The position numbers and the translations under genes were made by a program. Positions 6,008 through 13,454 of a stretch of 15,418 nt of DNA are shown here, piece after piece. The DNA is from CAZZDK01 sp964652235 (GTDB lineage Bacteria > Pseudomonadota > Alphaproteobacteria > UBA9219), in the NCBI GenBank assembly GCA_964652235.1, contig CAZZDK010000031.1, positions 1 to 15,418 on the forward strand, written 5' to 3'. The first letter of the stretch is position 1; every line of letters begins with the position of its first letter. The notes below the pieces were generated by a model that did not search any database, had not been told where the DNA came from, and was given only the letters and a program-made list of their open reading frames with translations.

Positions 6008-6688
6008 ATGCCTCTCGCCCCAGTTCTTAAGAAATTCCATGCCGGAGGAGGCCGCAACAAGTGGCCCAAACCGCCGACCGGCCTGACCCTTGAAGGGCCC
6101 CGCATCCTCTTGCGGATCGGGCAGCCCCGCGACTGGCGCGACTGGCGCGACCTGCGCGAACAAAGCGCCGACTTCCTGAAACCGTGGGAGCCGACCTGGC
6201 CGCCCGAAGCGCTGACCTTCGCCTATTATTCCGACAATCTGCGCCGCCAATGGCAGGAATGGAAAGACGGGTCCGCCTACGCTTTTCTGGCCTTTCTTAA
6301 GGAAACGAAGAACGATCCCTTCGACCAGTTCGGCCAAAGGCTTCTGCCTGAGAGCGGCTCTTTTTCCGCCCAAAGGCTTATCGGCGGCGTTTCCCTGACG
6401 GGCATCGAACGCGGCGCCTTTCAAAAAGCCCGCTTAGGTTACTGGATCGGCAAACCCTACGCCCGCCGCGGCCTGATGACCGAGGCGACCCGTTTGGTTT
6501 TGACCTTCGCTTTCGAAACATTATCGCTCCACCGCCTGGAGGCGAGCTGCATGGAAGACAACGAGCCGAGCAAGGCGCTTCTCGCCCGTCTCGGTTTTGA
6601 GAAAGAAGGCCTGGCCAAGGCCTATCTCAAGATCAACGGCGCATGGGAAGATCACCTGCTTTGGGGAAAGACGAGGGCGGAAGGGTAA
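6008..6688 (+). CDS. rimJ: GNAT acetyltransferase, RimJ/RimL family
   Basis: This 226-residue N-acetyltransferase is of the group that acetylates ribosomal protein N-termini (RimJ acts on S5) or other amines, using acetyl-CoA in the cytoplasm. Family marks: EGPRILLRIGQPRDWRDW at 29-46; FLKPWEPTWPPEAL (56-69), typical of alphaproteobacterial RimJ; LIGGVSLTGIERG (124-136); ARLGYWIGKPYARRGLMTEA (141-160), the acetyl-CoA pyrophosphate loop; LHRLEASCMEDNEPSKALL and RLGFEKEG (174-201). A longer insertion (about 100-122) separates two core strands. The exact substrate cannot be read from sequence. A small in-frame duplication at about 6130-6150 gives RDWRDWRD. Upstream bases show only a weak AGAAGAA site. 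The composite repeat begins 9 bases after the stop. Confidence 0.88.
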   Translation: MPLAPVLKKFHAGGGRNKWPKPPTGLTLEGPRILLRIGQPRDWRDWRDLREQSADFLKPWEPTWPPEALTFAYYSDNLRRQWQEWKDGSAYAFLAFLKETKNDPFDQFGQRLLPESGSFSAQRLIGGVSLTGIERGAFQKARLGYWIGKPYARRGLMTEATRLVLTFAFETLSLHRLEASCMEDNEPSKALLARLGFEKEGLAKAYLKINGAWEDHLLWGKTRAEG

Positions 6689-6696
6689 GGAAGAGA

Positions 6697-7110
6697 GGGG
6701 TCAGGGGTCAGGGAAGAGAGAACCCCCCGTCATTGCGAGCGCTGAAAGCGCGAAGCAATCCAGGGCCGTTGCAGACAGGTGGCCGGGGTTCAGGGTTCAG
6801 GGAAGAAACACACGTCATCTCCGTTTCCTTCCGCGTCACCCCCGCCCCCGCCTGCGCGAGGACAGGCTCCGGCGGGGGGGCCAGCTGCGCGGCGTCCGCC
6901 GCGCGTATGACTCTTCGCCGCGCAGACGCGCGGCGCTGGATTCCCGCTTTCCCCCTACGCCCCTTCGGGGCTTCGGCGCGACAAGTCGCGGGAATGACAG
7001 TTTTTTTTAAGAACCAACGGACGGTTTGCTTGACTCTGGATTGCCGCGCCATCCTTCGGATGGCTCGCAATGACGATTCTTCCTTCCCTGACCCCTGACC
7101 CCTGACCCCT
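6697..7110. repeat. Composite intergenic repeat, copy A
   Basis: This fills the 428-base gap between rimJ and mrdA; I see no gene in it. The outer ends are inverted: GGGGTCAGGGGTCAGGG (6697-6713) against three CCCTGAC-type units (7086-7110). Inside them is a second inverted pair: CGTCATTGCGAGC 6728-6740 with GCTCGCAATGACG 7063-7075, and GCAATCCAG 6755-6763 with CTGGATTGC 7036-7044. The centre carries other palindromic modules, including GGATTCCCGC near 6940 and GCGGGAATGACA near 6990. The GTCATTGCGAGC/GCAATCCAG unit is a type of intergenic palindrome seen widely in bacteria. The segment 7009-7044 is shared with copy B at 34 of 36 positions. Confidence 0.85.
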
Positions 7111-7116
7111 CTCCCC

Positions 7117-8943
7117 CTACCCCAACCCACGTTTCTGGCACTCCACGAGAATGTCCCGCACGATCGGGGCGGCGATATGCGCGCCGCTGCCGCCGTGTTC
7201 GACGACCGCCGCCGCCGCATAGCGCGGCTTGTCGAGCGGCGCGTAACCGACGAACAAGGCGTGGTCGCGCTCCTTCCAGGAGAGAGCCTCGTTGGAAATG
7301 ACCCCGGTGGCGCGTTCGGCGGCAGTAATGCGCCGGACCTGCGAGGTCCCCGTTTTCCCGGCCATGGCCAGGGCAGGATCCGCCGTCGCCGAACCGTGCG
7401 CTGTGCCGATGGGGAGATTCACGACGGCGCTGAGCGCCTCGCGCAGGACGTTCAGGTGGTTGCGCCCCACGCCGATGGAATCGCCCCAGGGTCCGTCAGG
7501 GTCGCCGCCGCGACGAGGCGTTTTCAAAAGGTAGGGATGCACGGCATAACCCCCGTTGGCAATGCGCGCGACCATCACCGCGAGCTGCATAGGCGTGGTC
7601 AGAAGATAGCCCTGGCCGATGGCCGAGATAAGCGTCTCGCCCTGCTGCCAGGGAGTTCCTTTGCTTGTCAGCTTCCACATCCGGCTCGGCACGAGGCCTG
7701 TCCGCTCATGCGGCAGGTCGATCCCCGTCTCCTGCCCCAACCCCAGCCGCCTGGCCATGGCGTGAATCCTGTCGATCCCTATGCGCCGTCCTATTTCATA
7801 AAAATAGGTGTCGCACGATCCCGCCATGGCGTGGACGAAATCCACGTAACCGTGCCCTCCCTTTTTCCAGCAATGGAACCGGTGTTGGCCGAGTTCCATA
7901 TACCCCGGGCAAAACACCGTCTCCGCCGGATCGAGAATCCCCGCGTCCAGTCCCGCCAGCGCCGTCACGATCTTGAAGGTCGAGCCCGGCGCGTAGGTGC
8001 CGCTTAGGACCTTGTTGAGCAGCGGCACGTGCTCGTCGGCGTTCAGCCGGTCCCATTCTTTGCGGCTGATGCCGTAGGTGAAAAGATTGGGATCGAATCC
8101 CGGATGGGACACCAGCGCATAAACCGCGCCGGTATGAACGTCCATCGCGACCGCGGCGGCGCTTCGCTCTGCGCCGAGCCTCCGGGCGATCATCTGCTGA
8201 AGGCCGATGTCGAGCGTCAGCTTCGTATCCTCGCCGGGAACGGGATCGTTGCGAAAAAGCTCGCGCACCACGCGCCCGCGCGCGTTGACCTCAAGCTGGA
8301 CGTTGCCCGGCCTGCCTCTCAACTCAAGATCGTACTGCTTTTCGATCCCGCTTTTTCCGGTCAGAAAGCCGGGAATGGCGATTTCGGCGCGGCCGCTTTC
8401 CTTGTCCGCGGGAGAGAGCGGCCCGACATAGCCCACAAGATGGGACGTCGTTTCGCCGTAAGGGTAGGATCGCACCTCTCCCACCTCGATGTCCGCGCCT
8501 GGCAGTTCAGGCATATGTAAAGAAATTGCCGCAACCTGGTCCCAGTTCAGGTTGTCGGCGACCATGATCGCCGTCAGCCCGTCGTTGGTTTTCAGGTCCC
8601 GCCTGATCCGCTTGCGCTCGGCCTCCGGCAGATGGACAAAACGCCCCATCGCTTCCAAAAGCGCGCCGATGTCCTTGACCTGCTCCGGCAAAAGAACCAC
8701 GCGGTAATTCTGCTGGTTCACGGCCAAAGGCGCCCCGGTCCGATCGAGAATCTGGCCCCGCGGCGGCGCGATCAGACGCAGGCTGATCCGGTTGTCCTCG
8801 GCCAGCATACTGAACCGGTCTTTCTGCAAAACCTGGAGATAGTAAAGGCGCCCGAACAAAAGGCCGAGCAGCCCTATCTGCGCGCCGCCGACGAGAACCG
8901 CGCGGCGGGTGAAGAGACGGGCCTTTTCCGCGTCGCGAGCCAT
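7117..8943 (-). CDS. mrdA: Penicillin-binding protein 2, elongation transpeptidase
   Basis: PBP2 cross-links peptidoglycan in the periplasm for lateral wall growth as part of the MreBCD/RodA elongasome. At 608 residues it has the usual length. Layout: short cytoplasmic N-terminus, one membrane anchor (about 14-36), the class B dimerisation or pedestal region (about 55-240) with APPRGQILDRTG and SHLVGYVGPLS, then the transpeptidase domain. Catalytic motifs are intact: YAPGSTFK with nucleophile Ser321, SCD at 376-378 (S-x-N position carrying Asp, as is usual for PBP2), and KTGTS at 530-534. The start has GAGGGAG about 4 bases upstream, and the gene follows mreD by 7 bases. rodA, which commonly follows, is absent: the stop abuts repeat copy A. 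Confidence 0.96.
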   Translation of the reverse strand: MARDAEKARLFTRRAVLVGGAQIGLLGLLFGRLYYLQVLQKDRFSMLAEDNRISLRLIAPPRGQILDRTGAPLAVNQQNYRVVLLPEQVKDIGALLEAMGRFVHLPEAERKRIRRDLKTNDGLTAIMVADNLNWDQVAAISLHMPELPGADIEVGEVRSYPYGETTSHLVGYVGPLSPADKESGRAEIAIPGFLTGKSGIEKQYDLELRGRPGNVQLEVNARGRVVRELFRNDPVPGEDTKLTLDIGLQQMIARRLGAERSAAAVAMDVHTGAVYALVSHPGFDPNLFTYGISRKEWDRLNADEHVPLLNKVLSGTYAPGSTFKIVTALAGLDAGILDPAETVFCPGYMELGQHRFHCWKKGGHGYVDFVHAMAGSCDTYFYEIGRRIGIDRIHAMARRLGLGQETGIDLPHERTGLVPSRMWKLTSKGTPWQQGETLISAIGQGYLLTTPMQLAVMVARIANGGYAVHPYLLKTPRRGGDPDGPWGDSIGVGRNHLNVLREALSAVVNLPIGTAHGSATADPALAMAGKTGTSQVRRITAAERATGVISNEALSWKERDHALFVGYAPLDKPRYAAAAVVEHGGSGAHIAAPIVRDILVECQKRGLG

Positions 8944-8950
8944 GGCTCCC

Positions 8951-9466
8951 TCAGGCCTGCGAGAGAAGGTTGCGCTGCAGCCGGATCAGGACCCACGCAA
9001 ACAAGGGAAAAACGGCGACCAGCAGGAGAAGCTGCACAAAGACCGGAAAGATCGTCAAGGCGCGCTCGGCAAGAAGAGACAGGACGCACCAGTTTACCAG
9101 CGCGAACAAAAAAGCCACAAGCGCAAAGCCGGACCACAGCATGAAGAACGTCTGGCCGACGAAAAAACGCCTTTGCGAAAACGAAAGCTGCCGAAGCCCC
9201 ACGAAAACGAAGGCGGAAAGGCCGAGCGGCAGGAAATGGAGGGAATCGTGGAGCAGGCCGACGAGAAAAACGAAAAGCGGCGAAAGAAGGTCCGGCCTGT
9301 AGATCGACCAATAGTAAATCGCGATCAGGCTCAAAGGCGGCATAACGGCGCCGACGAAAGGCAAGGGCCAAAGCAAGGCGCCGGCCAGCGCCAAGACGAG
9401 CGTCGTCGCCGCCGGAAGAAAACGCCGGGAAAACGGACCGAGTTTCTGAAAAAAGGCCGCAAGCAT
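8951..9466 (-). CDS. mreD: Rod shape-determining protein MreD
   Basis: MreD is a small polytopic inner-membrane protein that links MreC to the peptidoglycan elongation complex. The product has 171 residues, mostly hydrophobic, with about five membrane segments (around 17-33, 38-53, 60-72, 105-133 and 140-160). The signature between helices, GLLHDSLHFLPLG, matches the conserved MreD loop (G-x-x-x-D-x-x-x-x-x-x-x-G). The C-terminus is short and basic. The start ATG overlaps the mreC stop as ATGA, so it is translationally coupled to mreC. Confidence 0.92.
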   Translation of the reverse strand: MLAAFFQKLGPFSRRFLPAATTLVLALAGALLWPLPFVGAVMPPLSLIAIYYWSIYRPDLLSPLFVFLVGLLHDSLHFLPLGLSAFVFVGLRQLSFSQRRFFVGQTFFMLWSGFALVAFLFALVNWCVLSLLAERALTIFPVFVQLLLLVAVFPLFAWVLIRLQRNLLSQA

Positions 9467-10362
9467 CAGCGCGCTGACGTTTCGGCCTGAACCTTTTCGG
9501 CCATGGGATTAAAAGATCCGGCGGCCAGGTTGAAATCGACCAGGCGGATTTGATTGATGCGGCCCAGCGCCGCCATCGGGGCGACTTCGACCGCGCCGCG
9601 CTCGACCTTGACGACCGTTCCCACGGGAATGTCGGGCGGAAAGATTCCTCCGTGTCCCGAGGTCGTGACGCGCGCGCCCGGCTTCACCTCGGCGTCCTGC
9701 GGCAGATAGAGAAGCTTGGGCTGCGGCTCGTTATCTCCGGCCAAAATCGCGCGGTCTCCCGTCTCCGCGATCATGACGGGAATGCGCGAGCTGGCGTCCG
9801 TCACCAAAAGGACGCGCGAGGTCCAGTCGCCGACTTCCACGACGCGGCCCACAAGCCCTTCGCCCGTCACGGCCGCCATGCCTTCGCGCACGCCGTCGAG
9901 CCTTCCCGCCGTCACAACCAGCGAACGCGCGAACGCGCCGCCCGTATCGGCGATAACTCGCGCAGAAACATAGGAGAAAGAAGGTTCGGTCTTGTAACGC
10001 AAAAGGCCGCGCAGCTCCTTGTTCTCCCTGGCCATGGCGAGCGCCGCGTTCTGCCAGCGTACGAGGCTGGCGTTCTGCTCCCTGAGCCGGGCGTTTTCAG
10101 CCATAAGCTCGCGATAGGATTGGATGCGTCCGGTAAAGGACTCCGCCATCTCCATGGGTCGGGCCAAAAGGCTCAAAGCCGGCGAGAGGCCGTCCACAAC
10201 GCGCGCGCGAAAACGCGCGACGGTTTCGGGATGACCGTGGCCCAGGGCAAGCAATCCGACGGAAAAAGCCAGAAAAAGAACGAAGGAGAATCGTTGCGCC
10301 AGCGCCCGCCACGACAGGGCGGTCGTCGTCATCCATCCCGAACGGTTTACGCGGACCGGCAT
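9466..10362 (-). CDS. mreC: Rod shape-determining protein MreC
   Basis: MreC is the bitopic elongasome scaffold that polymerises in the periplasm and activates PBP2. The 298-residue product has a short cytoplasmic tail, one membrane helix (about 24-41), a coiled coil (about 74-118, with LMAENARLREQNASLVRWQN) and the paired beta-barrel domain (about 125-278). Family hits in that domain are VTAGRLDGVREGMAAVTGEG and VTTSGHGGIFPPDIPVGTVV. The start at 10362 has a poor ribosome binding site. An in-frame ATG at 10332, preceded by GGGATGG, would give MTTTALSW and still keep the membrane helix, so the true start is uncertain by 10 residues. mreB, usually upstream, is not there: repeat copy B begins 79 bases away. 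Confidence 0.95.
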   Translation of the reverse strand: MPVRVNRSGWMTTTALSWRALAQRFSFVLFLAFSVGLLALGHGHPETVARFRARVVDGLSPALSLLARPMEMAESFTGRIQSYRELMAENARLREQNASLVRWQNAALAMARENKELRGLLRYKTEPSFSYVSARVIADTGGAFARSLVVTAGRLDGVREGMAAVTGEGLVGRVVEVGDWTSRVLLVTDASSRIPVMIAETGDRAILAGDNEPQPKLLYLPQDAEVKPGARVTTSGHGGIFPPDIPVGTVVKVERGAVEVAPMAALGRINQIRLVDFNLAAGSFNPMAEKVQAETSAR

Positions 10363-10400
10363 CCAGAAACGACTCGTAAAGAGAAAAGCTTAGGGGCGGA

Positions 10401-10429
10401 ACCATAGGACAAAAGAAGCCCCAGGCCAA
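10401..10429 (-). promoter_or_regulatory. Candidate sigma-70-type promoter for mreC-mreD-mrdA
   Basis: On the reverse strand TTGGCC (10429-10424), a 17-base spacer and TATGGT (10406-10401) lie about 38 bases before the mreC ATG. It would give the operon its own transcription start independent of mreB. Identified by eye. Confidence 0.4.
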
Positions 10430-10441
10430 GGGCGTATTTAT

Positions 10442-10475
10442 GGGGATCGGGGGATCGGGGGATCGGGGGATCGGG
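10442..10475. repeat. Short tandem repeat, 8-bp unit GGGGGATC
   Basis: About four head-to-tail copies of GGGGGATC (the first one lacks a G, the last partial) at the outer edge of repeat copy B. Slippage during replication could change the copy number. Confidence 0.85.
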
Positions 10476-10710
10476 ATTCAGGGGGCGGGGAAGGAAGAAG
10501 GGTTCAGGGGTCAGGATTCAGGGAAGAAAGAAACACCCGTCATTGCGAGCGCCCGTTTTGTCTCGCCGTAGCGCCATAGGCGCGAAGGCGGACAGGGCGC
10601 GTGGCAATCCAGGGTCGTAAGAACCAACGGTCGGTCTGCTTGACTCTGGATTGCTTCGCGCTCTTAGCGCTCGCAATGACGGTCTTTTCTTTTCCCTGAA
10701 TCCTGAACCC
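10442..10710. repeat. Composite intergenic repeat, copy B
   Basis: This lies between mreC and the ATP12 gene; there is no gene in it. It has the same architecture and orientation as copy A: outer TCAGG-type units (10501-10523) against CCCTGAATCCTGAACCC (10694-10710); CGTCATTGCGAGC 10538-10550 with GCTCGCAATGACG 10669-10681; GCAATCCAG 10604-10612 with CTGGATTGC 10646-10654. The segment 10619-10654 (starting AAGAACCAACGG) is nearly identical to 7009-7044 in copy A. The central filler differs and is shorter, so the inverted ends and the AAGAACC segment are the conserved parts. Confidence 0.85.
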
Positions 10711-10726
10711 TTTTCTTCCCCGAATG

Positions 10727-11458
10727 CTAAAGGCCTTCTTCCCCAAAGGCCCTCTTACCCCCCAACAACCAAAACCATCTTTCGCACATCTCAAGGTCTT
10801 TGCGAACGGAAGCCTGCCGCCCTTTGGTCACGGGGTCCTCGCCCCAGGCCGCTGTCTGGTGGATCACATCCAGTTCGCAGGCCTTAAAGACCTCCGCCGC
10901 CGTAAAAGCCCCCTCGGACAGCGCCAAGCCAAGGACCAGCGATCCCGCGCTGTCCGCCGCGACGCTCACGCCCGCGAGGCGAAAATCGTCCATCCCGTCA
11001 AGCACTTCGCCCAGAACCCTCGAAACCTCCGGCTTCTGGCGCGCAGGCATCACGCCGCAGCCGACCTCAAAAACCGCACCCGTGCGTTCCCGACACCAGG
11101 TCAGAAAAGGTCGCCAGACCTCCTCCTGCCGAACGACCAAAGCGTCCGGCCTGTCGGCCCTTTGGCAAAGAAGCTCGCTATCGACATAGGCCAGAAGGCC
11201 GGATCGCGTCCGCCCCCTGTCCTTGCGCACGATGTCGAGGCTCGTGGCGGCAAGCTGCGTCATGGGCATGGCGGAAGGAACGACAATCTCGCCCTGCCCA
11301 TCCCATTCGGCGGCGATGGCCTCGGCCAGGGCGCGGCTGGCCGTCACATAGGGCGCGCCCGCAGGCGACATCAGATAACGCCCGTTGCGGTAAACGGCGA
11401 AACCTCCCTTTTCCGCCACGACTTCAAAAACGGGTTTCGCTTCGCGCCTTGTCTTCAT
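10727..11458 (-). CDS. ATP12-family F1-ATPase assembly chaperone
   Basis: ATP12 proteins help assemble the F1 sector of ATP synthase by binding the alpha subunit; the family is shared by mitochondria and alphaproteobacteria. The product has 243 residues. Family segments are RALAEAIAAEWDGQGEIVVP followed by SAMPMTQLAATSLD (about 42-76), YVDSELLCQRADRPDALVVR (91-110) with a following WRPFLTW, and LALSEGAFTAAEVFKACELD near 180-199, followed by the usual late WGED segment. It begins 3 bases after the AsmA gene stop, so it is the last gene of the rluC-asmA-ATP12 unit. rluC and ATP12 genes are often close in alphaproteobacteria. The ribosome binding site is modest (GGAAAA). Its 3' end faces repeat copy B; no classical terminator is seen. 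Confidence 0.92.
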   Translation of the reverse strand: MKTRREAKPVFEVVAEKGGFAVYRNGRYLMSPAGAPYVTASRALAEAIAAEWDGQGEIVVPSAMPMTQLAATSLDIVRKDRGRTRSGLLAYVDSELLCQRADRPDALVVRQEEVWRPFLTWCRERTGAVFEVGCGVMPARQKPEVSRVLGEVLDGMDDFRLAGVSVAADSAGSLVLGLALSEGAFTAAEVFKACELDVIHQTAAWGEDPVTKGRQASVRKDLEMCERWFWLLGGKRAFGEEGL

Positions 11459-11461
11459 GGA

Positions 11462-13453
11462 TCATTTTCCGAAAAAGTTCGAGCCTATGCCTTGAAACAA
11501 CTTATGGCCGATGTCCTTCACGTTGTCGATAAGCCCCTCGCCTTCCGAAAGAAGAGGCGCGTTTCTTTTCGAAGTTTCGGGCCGAAGGGCGAAGGCGAGA
11601 TTGTCGAGCGTGACGGCGCAATCGTTCCGGCCGTCGATGTGGAGCATCCGAGGAACGCCGCCGCCCCCGTCGCCGCTCATTAAAAGTCCCGCGACGTTTT
11701 CAAGCGTTTTTCCCGCGTCGAGCGTCACGCTCGGCGAAGACAGATCGCCGGTGATTTTCGCGGGCGGCACCATGGCGCCCACGCCGATCCCTTTGGGCCG
11801 CGTGCGCAAACTCATGTTGATGCGCTCTTCCGGCAGATTGATCGTGCCCGCCCCCGCCACAGTGGCGTTGTCCATGTCGATCAAAAGCCCCTTGGTTTCC
11901 ACTAGGCCGTTCGTGACGACGTAACGCGCCGCCATGCATTTGACGCCCGGACTGGCCAGAGTCCGCACGCCTGGCAGGAAAATATCGACAAGCTCGCCCG
12001 CCACGCTTTTGACGCCGCTGGAGGAAACGGTTCCGGAATCCATCAGCAGGGACAAGGTTCCCATCGAATGCGCGGCGAAATCGCGCGTAGAGCGTCCTTG
12101 CGTCCTGACGTCGAGGGCCAGATCGGCTTTGCCGGAAATGAAGGATTCCATGCCGCCCAGATCCAAGAGCTTGGAAAAATCGAGGCCCGTCCCCTTCAAA
12201 ATCGCCTCGATCTGCGCGTCCTTTTCGCGCGCGTCGAGCCGTATCTGCCCCTTGACCTCGCTGCCCGCCAGCCCGGCGGAAAAAGGCGAAAGCAGAAGAT
12301 TCCCGCCGCTCAGGACGAGTTTCCCCTCGACGTCCTTCGCGAAGATCGGCCCCCACACGACTTCCCTGACGGCAAAAACCAGCTCCGCGTCCAGAACCTT
12401 CAGCCCGTCGAGGGGAAGAGCTTCATCGCTGAAGATCCTGCCGGATTTTTTCGAAACGATCGGATTTTTTTCGGCCAGATAACCGACGACCCCCTTGTCC
12501 GCAGGCGCGCCGGGACTCAAATCGGCTATGTCGATTCTCCCGCTTTCGATCTTGCCGCGCAGGAAAGGCCGCGCGCCGCCGAAGATCAGGCCGCCCTGCG
12601 CCGCGATATTCGTTCGGCCCGTCTGAAGCGAAGCCTGGTCGAAAAGAGCCTCGCTCTTGCGGAGGTTCAAACGGCCGTTGCCTTTGACCTCCATCGCGCC
12701 GAAACGCGCTTCGATCCCGAAGGGCCAGGAAGCGTCCGCCATCGACTGGAGCCCGCCGCCCGAAAGGTCGATCCGCGCCGGAACGGACGCGATCTCGCCG
12801 CGAAACGAGACTTTTATCCCGCTTTCCGTTTCCTCGAAAACAAGCTGCGGCACGTCGAAAATCGTCAGCTTGCCCGCGGCGTCCCTGACGCCAAGGCGGC
12901 TGTCGGCTATTTCCGCCCGGCGAACGTTGAGATTCATGGGAATCGGCGCCGCTTTGTCCTTTTTCTTCTTTTTGAAAAAGCCGATGTCTTCATCCGGCGG
13001 CCCCGGCGGAAGCGACGCGAAGACCCAGTTTCCCTTTCCGTCCGCGCCGGTCTCAAGCAGGATATCCGCCCGCGCCATTTCGAAGGATTCGACGTCCAGC
13101 CTGCCGCCCAGCAGGCTGCGAAGATTCACGTGCAGCCGCGCCTTGCCCACTTGCGCCATGACCGGACGGCTGGCCCAGGCCGGATTGCCGATCAGCACGT
13201 TCGCCGCGCCGACGCTGATCCCGTGGTCGAGCGAAAAGCGCCAGGAAAGGGGACCGCGCAGCTCGATCCTGCGCCCCGTCTGTTTGGACAGAGCCTGCGC
13301 GATCCTCTCGCGGTGCGCGTCGAGGTTAAAGGTCGAGACGAAGAACGCGCCCGCCAAAAGCGGCAGGCCTAAAACGATGAAAAAAGCGACCAGAAGAAAA
13401 TGGTTCTTCTTGCGTTTGGGCGCGAACCTTTTCTTCTGCGTGTGTCGTTTCAT
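11462..13453 (-). CDS. AsmA-family inner-membrane/periplasmic protein
   Basis: AsmA-like proteins are anchored in the inner membrane and extend into the periplasm; larger members act in phospholipid movement to the outer membrane, and this one's exact role is unknown. The 663-residue product has a very basic cytoplasmic N-terminus (MKRHTQKKRFAPKRKK), one membrane helix (about 17-41), then the typical AsmA start: LDAHRERIAQALSKQTGRRI and ELRGPLSWRFSLDHGISVG (about 44-83), followed by ANVLIGNPAW. The rest is repetitive beta-rich sequence, with an AsmA C-terminal region near GMESFISGKADLALDVRTQG and the late INLPEERINMSLRTRPKGIG. A KKKKKDK run occurs around residue 160. The start at 13453 is firm because GAGGAGGAGA lies 7 bases upstream; the in-frame extension to 13534 reads back through the end of rluC. 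The gene starts one base after the rluC stop. Confidence 0.9.
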   Translation of the reverse strand: MKRHTQKKRFAPKRKKNHFLLVAFFIVLGLPLLAGAFFVSTFNLDAHRERIAQALSKQTGRRIELRGPLSWRFSLDHGISVGAANVLIGNPAWASRPVMAQVGKARLHVNLRSLLGGRLDVESFEMARADILLETGADGKGNWVFASLPPGPPDEDIGFFKKKKKDKAAPIPMNLNVRRAEIADSRLGVRDAAGKLTIFDVPQLVFEETESGIKVSFRGEIASVPARIDLSGGGLQSMADASWPFGIEARFGAMEVKGNGRLNLRKSEALFDQASLQTGRTNIAAQGGLIFGGARPFLRGKIESGRIDIADLSPGAPADKGVVGYLAEKNPIVSKKSGRIFSDEALPLDGLKVLDAELVFAVREVVWGPIFAKDVEGKLVLSGGNLLLSPFSAGLAGSEVKGQIRLDAREKDAQIEAILKGTGLDFSKLLDLGGMESFISGKADLALDVRTQGRSTRDFAAHSMGTLSLLMDSGTVSSSGVKSVAGELVDIFLPGVRTLASPGVKCMAARYVVTNGLVETKGLLIDMDNATVAGAGTINLPEERINMSLRTRPKGIGVGAMVPPAKITGDLSSPSVTLDAGKTLENVAGLLMSGDGGGGVPRMLHIDGRNDCAVTLDNLAFALRPETSKRNAPLLSEGEGLIDNVKDIGHKLFQGIGSNFFGK

Positions 13454-13454
13454 G

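Noticed and set aside
6697..7110. CRISPR array in the repeated tract
   Set aside because: Repeats are inverted and nested, not evenly spaced direct repeats with unique spacers.
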